8,903 nt of DNA. Origin: JBFJVZ01 sp041623895 (lineage in GTDB: Bacteria; Planctomycetota; Planctomycetia; Pirellulales; Pirellulaceae). The notes beneath the pieces were generated by a model. The model was given only the letters and a program-made list of their open reading frames with translations, was not told where the DNA came from and did not search any database. A program made the position numbers and the translations under genes. This document shows, piece after piece, positions 1-6,396 of this stretch. The number at the start of each line of letters is the position of its first letter. Positions within the stretch are counted from its first letter, which is position 1. The stretch lies in assembly GCA_041623895.1 (NCBI GenBank), contig JBFJVZ010000339.1, positions 1 through 8,903 on the forward strand, written 5' to 3'.

Positions 1-399
1 AAAGACAAAATCGGAATCGAGCTGCGGACGGCTTTCACGAGTCTAGCGCTCACGGCACAGGCGGTTCAGCAGGCAGAGCTGTCTTTTCAGGCTGCCGTCG
101 ACACGCTGCAGCGCTACCGCTTCGCCTTTGATCGCGGCAAGATCGACCTGATTTATCTGAACTTGTTTGAAACGAGAGCCAATGAATCAGAGATTCTGCT
201 GATCGAAGCCCAGCGAGAATGGTTCGCCGAATTGGCCGATTACCAGGCAGCAGCCGGGCTCGATCCGCTCGATCAAGCGAGTGTGTTAAGCCAGCTGCCT
301 CAATCGCCGGAAACAGGTCATCTCGACCCGCAAATGCAAGAACCGGATGCCGCGAAACTGGATCAGGACTGGCAGCTTCGGATCGGTGCGCCAAATTAA
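1..399 (+). CDS. TolC-family outer-membrane efflux protein, C-terminal part (5' end outside window)
   Basis: The reading frame is open from the first base and stops with TAA at 397-399, giving the last 132 residues of a longer protein. The visible part is almost entirely helical, with the heptad-like, Ala/Gln/Leu/Glu-rich pattern of the periplasmic coiled-coil barrel of TolC-type channels. A diagnostic stretch, RYRFAFDRGKIDLIYLNLFE followed by ETRANESEILLIEAQREWF, matches the 'RY..G..d.l.ll.aq..l..a...l..a...y' pattern of outer-membrane efflux proteins. After the motif ADYQAAAGLDPLDQA there is a loose hydrophilic tail of about 40 residues, typical of periplasmic C-termini. TolC-family proteins export small molecules or proteins with an inner-membrane pump and an adaptor; the partner genes would lie upstream, outside the window. 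Family assignment is firm, substrate unknown. Confidence 0.8.
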   Translation, partial: KDKIGIELRTAFTSLALTAQAVQQAELSFQAAVDTLQRYRFAFDRGKIDLIYLNLFETRANESEILLIEAQREWFAELADYQAAAGLDPLDQASVLSQLPQSPETGHLDPQMQEPDAAKLDQDWQLRIGAPN

Positions 400-403
400 C
401 AGA

Positions 404-490
404 CTAGAGCTCTGTCAACTTTTGACTTTAGGGTAGCCGGATTCGCCAGAATTCGGTTCGTTCCTAGATTCCCGGAAAGTCTGGCGACAT
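404..490 (+). repeat. Truncated copy (about two thirds) of a MITE-like palindromic repeat
   Basis: These 87 bases align with 6251-6336 with about six substitutions and one single-base indel. The shared core includes gggtagccggattcgccaga and attcggttcgttc. The copy has the left end (ctag.gctctgtcaac) but lacks the right arm and right inverted terminus found at 6337-6381. It starts 5 bp after the TolC-like stop and ends 1 bp before the stop codon of the BNR gene on the other strand, so it occupies nearly the entire convergent gap. It may add transcription-terminating structure there; this is inference. Confidence 0.8.
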
Positions 491-491
491 T

Positions 492-2393
492 TCATTTGCC
501 TACATTTTCCACGAACCCAACCGTATCGAGCTGGTAGTTGTTGTAGCTGATGAATTCGCCACGATTCCAAAGCACAACGCGGCGGTCGCCGTCGCGGACA
601 ATCAGCGGGCGAATGTTGCGGACCGGCGAGTTCCGAGTCACGCTTTGCCACTCGATTGAGTCGATGTCGTCGCTAAGATTCACGCGAGCACGATAAATTT
701 CGTGGTGACCGCCTTCGCTCGTTCCGCGGCTGGGATCCACGTCCGTGGAGATCAAGACGACCGAGGGATCAACCGGGTCCAGCGTGATCAGGCCCGTGTA
801 GCTGGACTCGCGGTCATAAAGGCAGTTACCCGCAAAGGCAACTTCACGATCAATCCACTGGCGGCCATTCCATGATGCGATGCGGTATCGGTGATCTTTG
901 TTGCTGAGATAGACAGTGTAAGCAATGTGCGGATTTCCTTTCGTGTCGATCACCATCGAGCTTGTCCAGGCAGCACCAAGGGCACTTTGATCGGCTCTTC
1001 TGCCCGGTTTCCCGCTGCCTCGATAAACGAGTTCAGACTCGCTGGGGCGCAGCGGCCCAGCGCTCAACGCTTTCAGGGATTCGCCATTGGCCTTGAAATA
1101 ATGGCCGCCGCGGAAGGCCGCGTAGTAGATGCTATTTCCAAACTTGCGGGGATGGCCGTCGGTGAAGCTGACGTGAACGGTGTCGGTTCCGTTGCCGGCA
1201 TAGCGCGCATAAGGCCGGTGTGTTCCTTGCAGTTCGCTGGCAACGAAGTGAGTCGGCTGGCCCCAGGTCTTGCCGTTGTCGGTGGAGGTGATAAAGGATG
1301 GATTGAACTCGATCCCGCGGAAAAAGTTGTAAAGCTTCCCCTCGTTCTTCATTTCGTACAAATTCATGTACGTGACGTTTCCGGCAGCTGGGTAGTCGTG
1401 CGTGAACGTCATCTCCTGGCTCCAGCTAAGCAGATCGCCCGAATCGGAAATACGGTAGTAATGAATTCGGTTGCTGTTATGGAGAGCGTAAACGGCCAGC
1501 ACGCTGCCGTCCGGACGGACATGGAAGACGGGCGAATTGTGGTCGTCCCTGCGAAAGTTGTCGTGCATGACCACACGACCCAAGCGCTTCATTTCCTCGA
1601 GATCATAAATGCCCACCAGTGCTGGACCGCTGCCATTGCCCTGGACAGACCCGATCAAGAGCTTGTCATCATGAATGATCGCACGCGGATCCTGGTACCA
1701 GCACCAGCCACCCTCTTCCATGAATACGATGAAGTCATGCCGGTCCCGTACGCGGTTGTAAGACGCTGCACTCGTGCTCGCTGTGCTTGCTGTTTGCGGA
1801 CGGACGATATTCGTGCGGACGGCTGAGAGAGAACCTTGCGAGGCAAAAACCGCGTACATGCCGTCTGCCCCAGGCGCCTTGTTGCCGTTAAGCAAAACCT
1901 GGCCGGCGGGAAAGTCTTTTGAGTACAGAACACCTTGCCACCGCTCCGCACCGGTGATGATCTCGCCGGTTTTTCTCCAGGAACTCAACCACCGTGGAAT
2001 CTGTTCACAGCGATGATCGTACCCCACGGTGATCGTGGCCGAACGCGACAAGGTCAGTTGCAACAGCGGTCTGCTGGGATCCGATTGCTTGTCGTCCATT
2101 CGCATCTTCAGATAGTCGCTGCCCCGCAGACTCGACGGAATTTGCCGAAACACATAGTCTCGGTCGGTACACATTTGACTGCCAACGCGTGCACCGCCCT
2201 GGACAACGGCATAGTGTTTCGTCTCACTCCATTGCTGCCCCACGGAGTTCCTTTCCACGGGCTTTTGGCCTGTGGCCTCGACACTCGTAGCCAAGATCAC
2301 CACCGCAGCCACCAGACAGTTGATCCATCTCAGTTCCCCAAGCCTCCGATCGACTTGCAAAGGTGTTTTCCTGGTCGCCGTCTGGTTCGGCAT
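492..2393 (-). CDS. Secreted BNR_4-type beta-propeller protein, possible polysaccharide lyase
   Basis: The protein has 633 residues from ATG at 2393, preceded by GAGG at a usable distance. The N-terminus is basic, then a hydrophobic segment (about residues 24-38, CLVAAVVILATSVEA) reads as an export signal with likely cleavage near 40-43. Residues about 60-185 form a separate domain with many beta-type stretches, ending in FPAGQVLLNGN and GMYAVFA. A Thr/Ser/Ala linker (199-212) leads to a propeller. Propeller hallmarks are GGWCWYQDPRAI (228-239), DDHNSPVF (283-290), LYNFFRG (354-360), one canonical Asp box STDNGKTW (370-377), HRPYARY (392-398) and the repeated strand pattern up to LWNRGEF (608-614). 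BNR_4 proteins act on extracellular polysaccharides or have unknown function. His285, His305, Tyr342 and Arg359 are spaced much like the catalytic His/His/Tyr/Arg set I recall for PL24/PL25 ulvan lyases. Fold is confident; lyase activity is inference. Confidence 0.82.
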   Translation of the reverse strand: MPNQTATRKTPLQVDRRLGELRWINCLVAAVVILATSVEATGQKPVERNSVGQQWSETKHYAVVQGGARVGSQMCTDRDYVFRQIPSSLRGSDYLKMRMDDKQSDPSRPLLQLTLSRSATITVGYDHRCEQIPRWLSSWRKTGEIITGAERWQGVLYSKDFPAGQVLLNGNKAPGADGMYAVFASQGSLSAVRTNIVRPQTASTASTSAASYNRVRDRHDFIVFMEEGGWCWYQDPRAIIHDDKLLIGSVQGNGSGPALVGIYDLEEMKRLGRVVMHDNFRRDDHNSPVFHVRPDGSVLAVYALHNSNRIHYYRISDSGDLLSWSQEMTFTHDYPAAGNVTYMNLYEMKNEGKLYNFFRGIEFNPSFITSTDNGKTWGQPTHFVASELQGTHRPYARYAGNGTDTVHVSFTDGHPRKFGNSIYYAAFRGGHYFKANGESLKALSAGPLRPSESELVYRGSGKPGRRADQSALGAAWTSSMVIDTKGNPHIAYTVYLSNKDHRYRIASWNGRQWIDREVAFAGNCLYDRESSYTGLITLDPVDPSVVLISTDVDPSRGTSEGGHHEIYRARVNLSDDIDSIEWQSVTRNSPVRNIRPLIVRDGDRRVVLWNRGEFISYNNYQLDTVGFVENVGK

Positions 2394-2451
2394 GTTCCCG
2401 GTCCTCGCAGAACAAATTGACCCGAAGCCGCGCCCGCCGGCGACACCGGAA

Positions 2452-2482
2452 TTTCACGTCCGGCGAGATTTCACGTCCGGCG
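2452..2482. repeat. Two 14-bp direct repeats with 17-bp period
   Basis: The sequence tttcacgtccggcg occurs at 2452-2465 and again at 2469-2482, separated by aga. It lies 59-89 bp upstream of the BNR gene start (minus strand), where a regulator-binding site could be, and upstream of the pirin relic on the plus strand. The repeat is exact; a regulatory role is speculation, and simple slippage in GC-rich DNA is an equal explanation. Confidence 0.6.
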
Positions 2483-2530
2483 CGGGCAGCGGAATCGCGG
2501 GGAATTGAATCGTTAATCAATCATACATCG

Positions 2531-2737
2531 CGAGTGATGAATGAGGATCGCGTTGCCCCCGAAAAGGGATTCGGCACACATGGCCATGACAATATGGCCA
2601 TCTCCTTCGTGCTTTCCGGTGCCCTGAAGCACGAAGACAGCATGGGTAACGGCGAAGTTCTGCGATCCGGAGTGTTTCAGCGAGTCTCGGCCGCTTCAGC
2701 AATCACACATGGCAAGTTCAATTCTTCGCAAACAGAA
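2531..2737 (+). pseudogene. Relic of a pirin-family (cupin) gene
   Basis: The plus-strand frame reads RVMNEDRVAPEKGFGTHGH, then SFVLSGALKHEDSMGNGEVL, RSGVFQRVSAASAITHGKFN and SSQTE. This follows the N-terminal cupin domain of pirins, whose family pattern is RVinEDrVaPGkGFGtHPHrdMEIisYVLeGaleHkDSmGNgsvIrpGdvQrMsAGtGvtHSEfN. The relic has about 69 codons out of a usual 230-290. It has no counterpart of the pirin N-terminus, and after SQTE the similarity stops, with a stop at 2798-2800. One codon is missing next to the metal-binding HxH (HDNMAIS against HRDMEIIS), and the last metal ligand is changed (THGKFN in place of THSEFN, Glu to Lys). An ATG at 2537 could start an 87-residue product, but missing ends and a lost ligand make function unlikely. 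Confidence 0.75.
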
Positions 2738-2768
2738 TCATTATCTGGAAGATGTTCGCACCGACGCC

Positions 2769-2777
2769 AAGGAGGTG
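2769..2777 (+). promoter_or_regulatory. Strong Shine-Dalgarno-like sequence without a matching start
   Basis: The bases aaggaggtg form a near-perfect anti-16S match, but no ATG lies at normal spacing behind it. The sequence sits at the end of the pirin relic and 57 bp before the TTG start of the PAS gene. A GTG overlapping it (2775) opens a different frame that stops at 2868-2870. It may be a leftover of the arrangement before the pirin gene decayed, or chance. Confidence 0.3.
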
Positions 2778-2833
2778 TTACGATCAAAGTATCGGTTTAG
2801 TCAGCAAGTTCCTTTTGCTCCGCAGCACAACTT

Positions 2834-3403
2834 TTGGTCGCGCAGCAGCCTATTTATCGCTACCGCATAGACGATGCAGACGTAGTAGTCGACGTCGACC
2901 GCTGGTGGCTCGCTTTCGCCAGAGAGAACAACGCGGTGGAACTGGATGAAAGCGCGGTGGTCGGCCGTCGCATCTGGGATTTCATTTCCGATGAACCGAC
3001 ACAAAGCGTATACCGGGAGATCCACGATCACGTACGTTCGACCGGTACTCCGGTAACGGTTCCATTCCGCTGCGATTCACCAACGTTACAACGCCACATG
3101 CAATTGACGATCAGCAGGGAGCCAGATGGAAAGTTGTTGTATGAAAGCATGCTGGTTCGCGTCGTGCCCCAGCGTCGCCTGGCAGCATTGGACCGGGGAG
3201 AGAAACGATCCGAAGCTTTTCTGACCATGTGTAGCTTTTGCAAGCGTTCGCTAATTGAACCATCCGGTTGGCTGGAGTTGGAGAATATCTCGCTGAAACT
3301 GAGAATGTACGAACGGCAAACGGTTCCGGAATTGCGTTACACTGTCTGTCCCGAATGCGCGAAAATCGCCCGCCAAGAAAAGACCGACGCCTCAAGAATT
3401 TGA
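2834..3403 (+). CDS. PAS-domain protein with two CxxC pairs
   Basis: The protein has 189 residues. Residues about 5-110 form a PAS-like domain: IYRYRID at the start, then WWLAFARENNA (24-34), VVGRRIWDFISD (42-53) and VPFRCDSP (76-83). Residues 128-178 carry MCSFCK (Cys133, Cys136) and VCPECA (Cys172, Cys175), which could bind a metal as a split zinc ribbon or act in redox sensing. I recall similar stand-alone PAS-CxxC proteins from planctomycetes and proteobacteria, with no assigned function. There is no kinase, DNA-binding or membrane segment, so it would be a cytoplasmic sensor or adaptor acting through a partner. The frame is open only back to 2801 and holds no ATG or GTG there; TTG at 2834 is the only usual start, without a clear ribosome site. 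The start is therefore uncertain. Confidence 0.75.
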   Translation: MVAQQPIYRYRIDDADVVVDVDRWWLAFARENNAVELDESAVVGRRIWDFISDEPTQSVYREIHDHVRSTGTPVTVPFRCDSPTLQRHMQLTISREPDGKLLYESMLVRVVPQRRLAALDRGEKRSEAFLTMCSFCKRSLIEPSGWLELENISLKLRMYERQTVPELRYTVCPECAKIARQEKTDASRI

Positions 3404-3422
3404 CGGTTGCTGTACGGGCTGT

Positions 3423-3437
3423 GCCGGTCGAACCGGC
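3423..3437 (+). terminator. Short hairpin after the PAS gene, possible weak terminator
   Basis: gccggt and accggc form a perfect 6-bp stem with a cga loop, starting 20 bp after the PAS stop codon. There is no following T run, so it is not a classical intrinsic terminator. Confidence 0.3.
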
Positions 3438-3540
3438 CGCGACTGAGCGACGTTTCACTGCTGCGGGCTTTTAGCATTCGGGTACGGCAAATCAGCCGAC
3501 CTGTGCTGAAACGCGCGGATGTTCTTGTTAATATCTTTGC

Positions 3541-4371
3541 ATGGCAGATAAATCCGGCAGGATCGAGTGGTTCATTCACGATGGCCAGCGTGAGATCGGT
3601 CCGCTTACCGAAATTGAATTACGAAAACGACTCAAGCGGGGACGACGTGACAAGCTGCGTGTGCGTCAGAATGACGGCAATTGGCATCCCGCTAAAGTTG
3701 TGGTGCGAAAATTTCGAGAGCTTGCCGCTAACGGTATTTACATCAAGCTGGGAACGGTTGCCGGACCTTACACCGCCGAAAAAGCGTTTGCGCTTCTTAG
3801 CCAGTTGAGCCTGGATGGTGTCAAAGCCAAGATCGGACTGCACGGATCATGGGTGCCGGCAGAGCGTTTACTGCAAAAATTGCAAATGGCGATTGATCAG
3901 GCGACCACGAGCGGCGGAAAGGTCCAAGACACAAACAATCCTCCGCTACCAGAGGAGAGTGACGGTACCGCTGCACTCCAGCCGCTTGACGAGGACGATG
4001 ATGTCGAGCTGTTCCCGACTTCCTCCGACCTCTCGGATGCGCACTCGTTGACCATTGATGACAGTGATGAATTGATTCCGGTTGTCGAGCCGATCGACGA
4101 AGCCGATGATGACATTCCCACCGTCCAACCAATCGAACCGATCCCGGTTGTCGAGCCGATCCCGGTTGTCGAGCCGATCCCGGTTGTCGAGCCGATCCCG
4201 GTTGTCGAGCCGATCCAGCCGACTTCCCTGGTTCGCTCCGCGACGCCGGCACACCGTCCCTTGGTGCACCATTGCGATTGTGGGCGCGAAGTTCGAGTGA
4301 TGCCGCAACACGTGGGGATGACCATGCAATGTCCGGTGTGCAAGCGAACATTCGTGGCCGGGAGACGATGA
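3541..4371 (+). CDS. GYF-like domain protein with IPVVEP repeats and C-terminal Cys ribbon
   Basis: The protein has 276 residues; ATG at 3541 is the first possible start, because the frame has a TAA at 3529-3531. No clear ribosome site precedes it. Residues about 8-60 (IEWFIHDGQREIGPLTEIEL, later GNWHPA) match the GYF_2 pattern of bacterial proteins ('W.y..g...GP.....l..l...g......v...g...W.pa'). Residues about 64-112 (YIKLGTVAGPYTAEKAFALL, then HGSWVPAERLL) look like a second, diverged unit. Residues 125-240 are acidic and low in complexity, with one early IPVVEP and four exact tandem copies at 201-224. The end has CDCGREVRV and MQCPVCKRTF, a CxC plus CPxC arrangement suited to zinc binding. 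No signal peptide or membrane segment is seen. GYF domains bind proline-rich peptides in known eukaryotic cases; the bacterial role is unknown. It may be a cytoplasmic scaffold. Confidence 0.72.
   Translation: MADKSGRIEWFIHDGQREIGPLTEIELRKRLKRGRRDKLRVRQNDGNWHPAKVVVRKFRELAANGIYIKLGTVAGPYTAEKAFALLSQLSLDGVKAKIGLHGSWVPAERLLQKLQMAIDQATTSGGKVQDTNNPPLPEESDGTAALQPLDEDDDVELFPTSSDLSDAHSLTIDDSDELIPVVEPIDEADDDIPTVQPIEPIPVVEPIPVVEPIPVVEPIPVVEPIQPTSLVRSATPAHRPLVHHCDCGREVRVMPQHVGMTMQCPVCKRTFVAGRR
4141..4212 (+). repeat. Four perfect 18-bp tandem repeats in the GYF-like gene
   Basis: The unit atcccggttgtcgagccg occurs four times without a mismatch and encodes IPVVEP each time. A diverged single unit with attccg occurs at 4075-4092. 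Identical DNA, including third codon positions, indicates recent expansion by slippage or recombination, so copy number probably varies between strains. Confidence 0.95.
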
Positions 4372-4505
4372 AATTGGATCGTATCGCTACCTGGATCGAC
4401 CCGACTGTCGTCGAGGATAGACTGTAAGCTGGTGATGAATGATTTGCCTGAGTTTCGTACTGCTAAATCACACCAGGATTAGCCACTTCGTTTAAAGAGC
4501 CGCTG

Positions 4506-4943
4506 ATGATGGACTTCAAGCAAATCCTGTGTCCCGTGGACTTTTCTGAACACGGTCGATATGCATTAATCGTGGCGTCTTCATTAGCCAGAGAATCGGG
4601 CGGCCGTTTGCATTTGGTTCATGTGCATCAGCCACCAATGGCAGTCGACGCGGGATTCGCCGGCTACATTCCCGATGTCACGGATTATGAATTGCTGCGC
4701 AAAGACCTGCAGGAAATCATTCCCACCGACGTCGATGTCCCTTACGAGCACCATCTGTTGGTTGGTTTCCCCTCCACGGAGATCACCAAGTACGCCTCCG
4801 CGCACGATATCGATGTGATTGTGATGGGAACGCATGGACGGACTTTTCTGGCGCACCTGTTGATGGGCAGTGTTGCCGAAGAAGTTGTGCGGGATGCCCC
4901 CTGCCCGGTGTTGACGCTGAAGGTGCCGGGCAGCAAGGATTGA
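4506..4943 (+). CDS. Universal stress protein, UspA family (ATP-binding type)
   Basis: The 145 residues match a single Usp domain. The first strand ILCPVDFSEHGRYAL contains the usual Asp12. The nucleotide-binding signature G-2x-G-9x-G-S is intact: Gly108-T-H-Gly111 and Gly121-Ser122, in VMGTHGRTFLAHLLMGS. The last strand is PCPVLTLKV. Usp proteins of this class bind ATP (sometimes cAMP), usually form dimers in the cytoplasm, and rise in starvation, hypoxia or other stress. Two ATGs lie in tandem (4506, 4509); aaagag at 4494-4499 is a moderate ribosome site for either. It converges on the potassium channel gene with a gap of 59 bp. A second Usp gene lies 1.5 kb away on the other strand, with low overall similarity, so not a recent duplicate. 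Confidence 0.92.
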   Translation: MMDFKQILCPVDFSEHGRYALIVASSLARESGGRLHLVHVHQPPMAVDAGFAGYIPDVTDYELLRKDLQEIIPTDVDVPYEHHLLVGFPSTEITKYASAHDIDVIVMGTHGRTFLAHLLMGSVAEEVVRDAPCPVLTLKVPGSKD

Positions 4944-5002
4944 GAACAACATCCGTAGGGCAGGATGCCGCAGCTAGATTGGCACGCTGCTTTGATCAAA
5001 TC

Positions 5003-6004
5003 TTATTCCAAAAACTCGGCACAGAATCGTTCGATATCTTCAGCGTGTCCCATCAACATCACCGTATCTCCCTGCTCGAACCGATAGTCAGCGGTGGGAC
5101 TAAAGATCAGACTTCCTTGATCGTCTTTAACGGCAATCACCAATAGCTTGTGCCGCCGCAGTTCTTCGGTCTCGCTGACCGAGACACCGATCAGCCGGTT
5201 GGCGGGCTTGATCAAGAATTCTTCCAACTCCAACTCGGCAAAGCTACTTTCATTGACCATCTCGATCAGGTCAGCAGTGGAAGGTCGCGTGATCATTCTG
5301 ACGATTTGCCGCGCGCCGATGATGGTCGGCATGATGACCTTGTTGGCTCCCGCTTGCCGGAGTTTTCGCTCGGTGCTCTGATGTTCGGCACGGGCGATGA
5401 TTAGAATTGCGGGATTCAGGTTTCTCGCCGTCAGCGTGATGAACACGCTTTCGGCATCACTTGGTAAGGCGGACACCAAAGTCGACGCTTCCTCAATCCG
5501 TAGCGATCGCAAGACGTCTTCTTCGGTCGCATCGCCTTCGAGGCTGAGGATACCCGACGCTCGCGCTTCCTCGACCGCCTTGGCATCGCGATCGATGACG
5601 ACGATCGGCCGTTTATGGTATTTCAGTTCCTGGGCCAGATTCTGTCCCATGCGGCCGTAGCCACAAATCAAAATGTGCCGGTCGAGTTGCTGAATTTCTT
5701 TGTCCATCCGTCGTTTTCCGATCAGCCGTTCCACTTCCCCTTCCAGCAGTAATTGAAACAGGCCGCCAAAGGTATAAACCGCCGCTGTCATGCCGAACAA
5801 AATGACGCCAACGCTAAAAAGTTGAAGCCCGGGACCGAAATCGCTTCGTTCTCCGTAGCCCACCGTTGAGATGGTGATCACCACCATCCAAACCGCTTCC
5901 ATCCAATCGTACTGACCCAACATGCGATAACCAATCACCGCAACCACAAAGACGGTGACCAGCACAATCGCACCTTCACGCATTCGTCGCAGTGGGGTCT
6001 TCAT
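5003..6004 (-). CDS. Potassium channel, two-TM pore plus RCK (TrkA-N/TrkA-C)
   Basis: The 333 residues have a standard channel layout. TM1 is about residues 11-28 (GAIVLVTVFVVAVIGYRM). The pore helix and selectivity filter follow, with TVGYGE (47-52). TM2 is about 61-87, with Gly71 and Gly80 as possible gating hinges. The RCK N-lobe starts at HILICGYGRMGQ (110-121), a Rossmann fold with a GxGxxG dinucleotide or ligand loop, followed by VVIDRD (135-140) and GDAT (157-160). A TrkA-C domain covers about 245-333 (LIGVSVSE, FEQGDTVMLMG). This matches MthK/Kch/YugO-type channels, which let K+ cross the inner membrane in response to ligands such as Ca2+, nucleotides or NAD(H). The start is ATG 6004; an in-frame TAA lies four codons upstream. 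Ribosome site weak. Ligand cannot be told from sequence. Confidence 0.93.
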   Translation of the reverse strand: MKTPLRRMREGAIVLVTVFVVAVIGYRMLGQYDWMEAVWMVVITISTVGYGERSDFGPGLQLFSVGVILFGMTAAVYTFGGLFQLLLEGEVERLIGKRRMDKEIQQLDRHILICGYGRMGQNLAQELKYHKRPIVVIDRDAKAVEEARASGILSLEGDATEEDVLRSLRIEEASTLVSALPSDAESVFITLTARNLNPAILIIARAEHQSTERKLRQAGANKVIMPTIIGARQIVRMITRPSTADLIEMVNESSFAELELEEFLIKPANRLIGVSVSETEELRRHKLLVIAVKDDQGSLIFSPTADYRFEQGDTVMLMGHAEDIERFCAEFLE

Positions 6005-6250
6005 TGATTTCGGTTATCCGGCAGTTGATGGATTCCAGGAAGAGCATAACCAGACAAGACCCCAATTGCAGCAGCGGTCGCAGCAACCGGGAAATCAGCC
6101 GCCACGACCAATGTTTGTTGAACGAATCCGGCCGTGTCCTAAGAGGCGTCAGAGGACCGATCGTGCGCCGCACGTTTGGGGTCGCCGCCAGCTATTGTTT
6201 GTCCGACCCCGACTCCTTTCCCCTACGCTGCGCCGCTGCTGAAAATGGGA
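6005..6250. other. Upstream region of the channel gene, no gene recognised
   Basis: With the repeat at 6251-6381 this forms a 392-bp gap between channel and Usp genes. An open frame on the minus strand (5976-6173) overlaps the channel start, but it has a Leu/Arg-rich composition and no recognisable family. The channel promoter should be here, but I could not pick out a convincing -35/-10 pair. Confidence 0.5.
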
Positions 6251-6381
6251 CTAGTGCTCTGTCAACTTTTGACATTAGGGTAGCCGGATTCGCCAGAATT
6301 CGGTTCGTTCCAAGATACCCCGAAGTCTGGCGACATCGGCTACGACCACCACCCTACGATTGAATCTGGACAAAGCACTAG
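6251..6381. mobile_element. MITE-like 131-bp palindromic element, full copy
   Basis: The ends are inverted: ctagtgctctgtc (6251-6263) and, reading the other strand from 6381, ctagtgctttgtc, 12 of 13 identical. The inside is also an imperfect palindrome: tagggt (6276-6281) pairs with accct+a (6351-6356), and the 22-base arm 6282-6303 pairs with 6320-6341 at 18 of 22 positions around a 16-base loop. The arm also contains the small inverted repeat gtcaa..ttgac (6261-6273). The outermost ctag on each side might be a duplicated target or part of the terminus. No protein is encoded, so it would need a transposase in trans. A truncated second copy lies at 404-490. It is placed between the channel and Usp genes. 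Confidence 0.78.
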
Positions 6382-6396
6382 CTTAGCCAAACGCCA

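Noticed and set aside
891..1826. Open frame of 311 codons on the plus strand
   Set aside because: It lies wholly inside the BNR gene on the opposite strand, has no recognisable domain, and its Val/Ala/Arg-rich product is typical of an antisense shadow.
2579..2601. Repeated atggccat (palindromic tggcca cores)
   Set aside because: Too short to be meaningful and explained by the pirin relic coding sequence.
2709..2870. 53-codon ORF starting MASSILRKQ
   Set aside because: It overlaps both the pirin relic and the PAS gene in another frame and no family is recognised; mentioned only as part of the junction finding.
3821..4351. Minus-strand frames with repeated GSARQP or DNRDRL units
   Set aside because: They are antisense readings of the 18-bp tandem repeat in the GYF-like gene.
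4966..4990. Possible terminator between the converging usp and channel genes (gcagc/gctgc, 11-base loop)
   Set aside because: The stem has only 5 bp with a long loop and competes with an overlapping tgcc/ggca pairing; no real T run follows.
5976..6173. 65-codon minus-strand frame upstream of and overlapping the channel start
   Set aside because: Leu/Arg-rich product without a family match and no clear ribosome site; the overlap with the well-supported channel start speaks against it.
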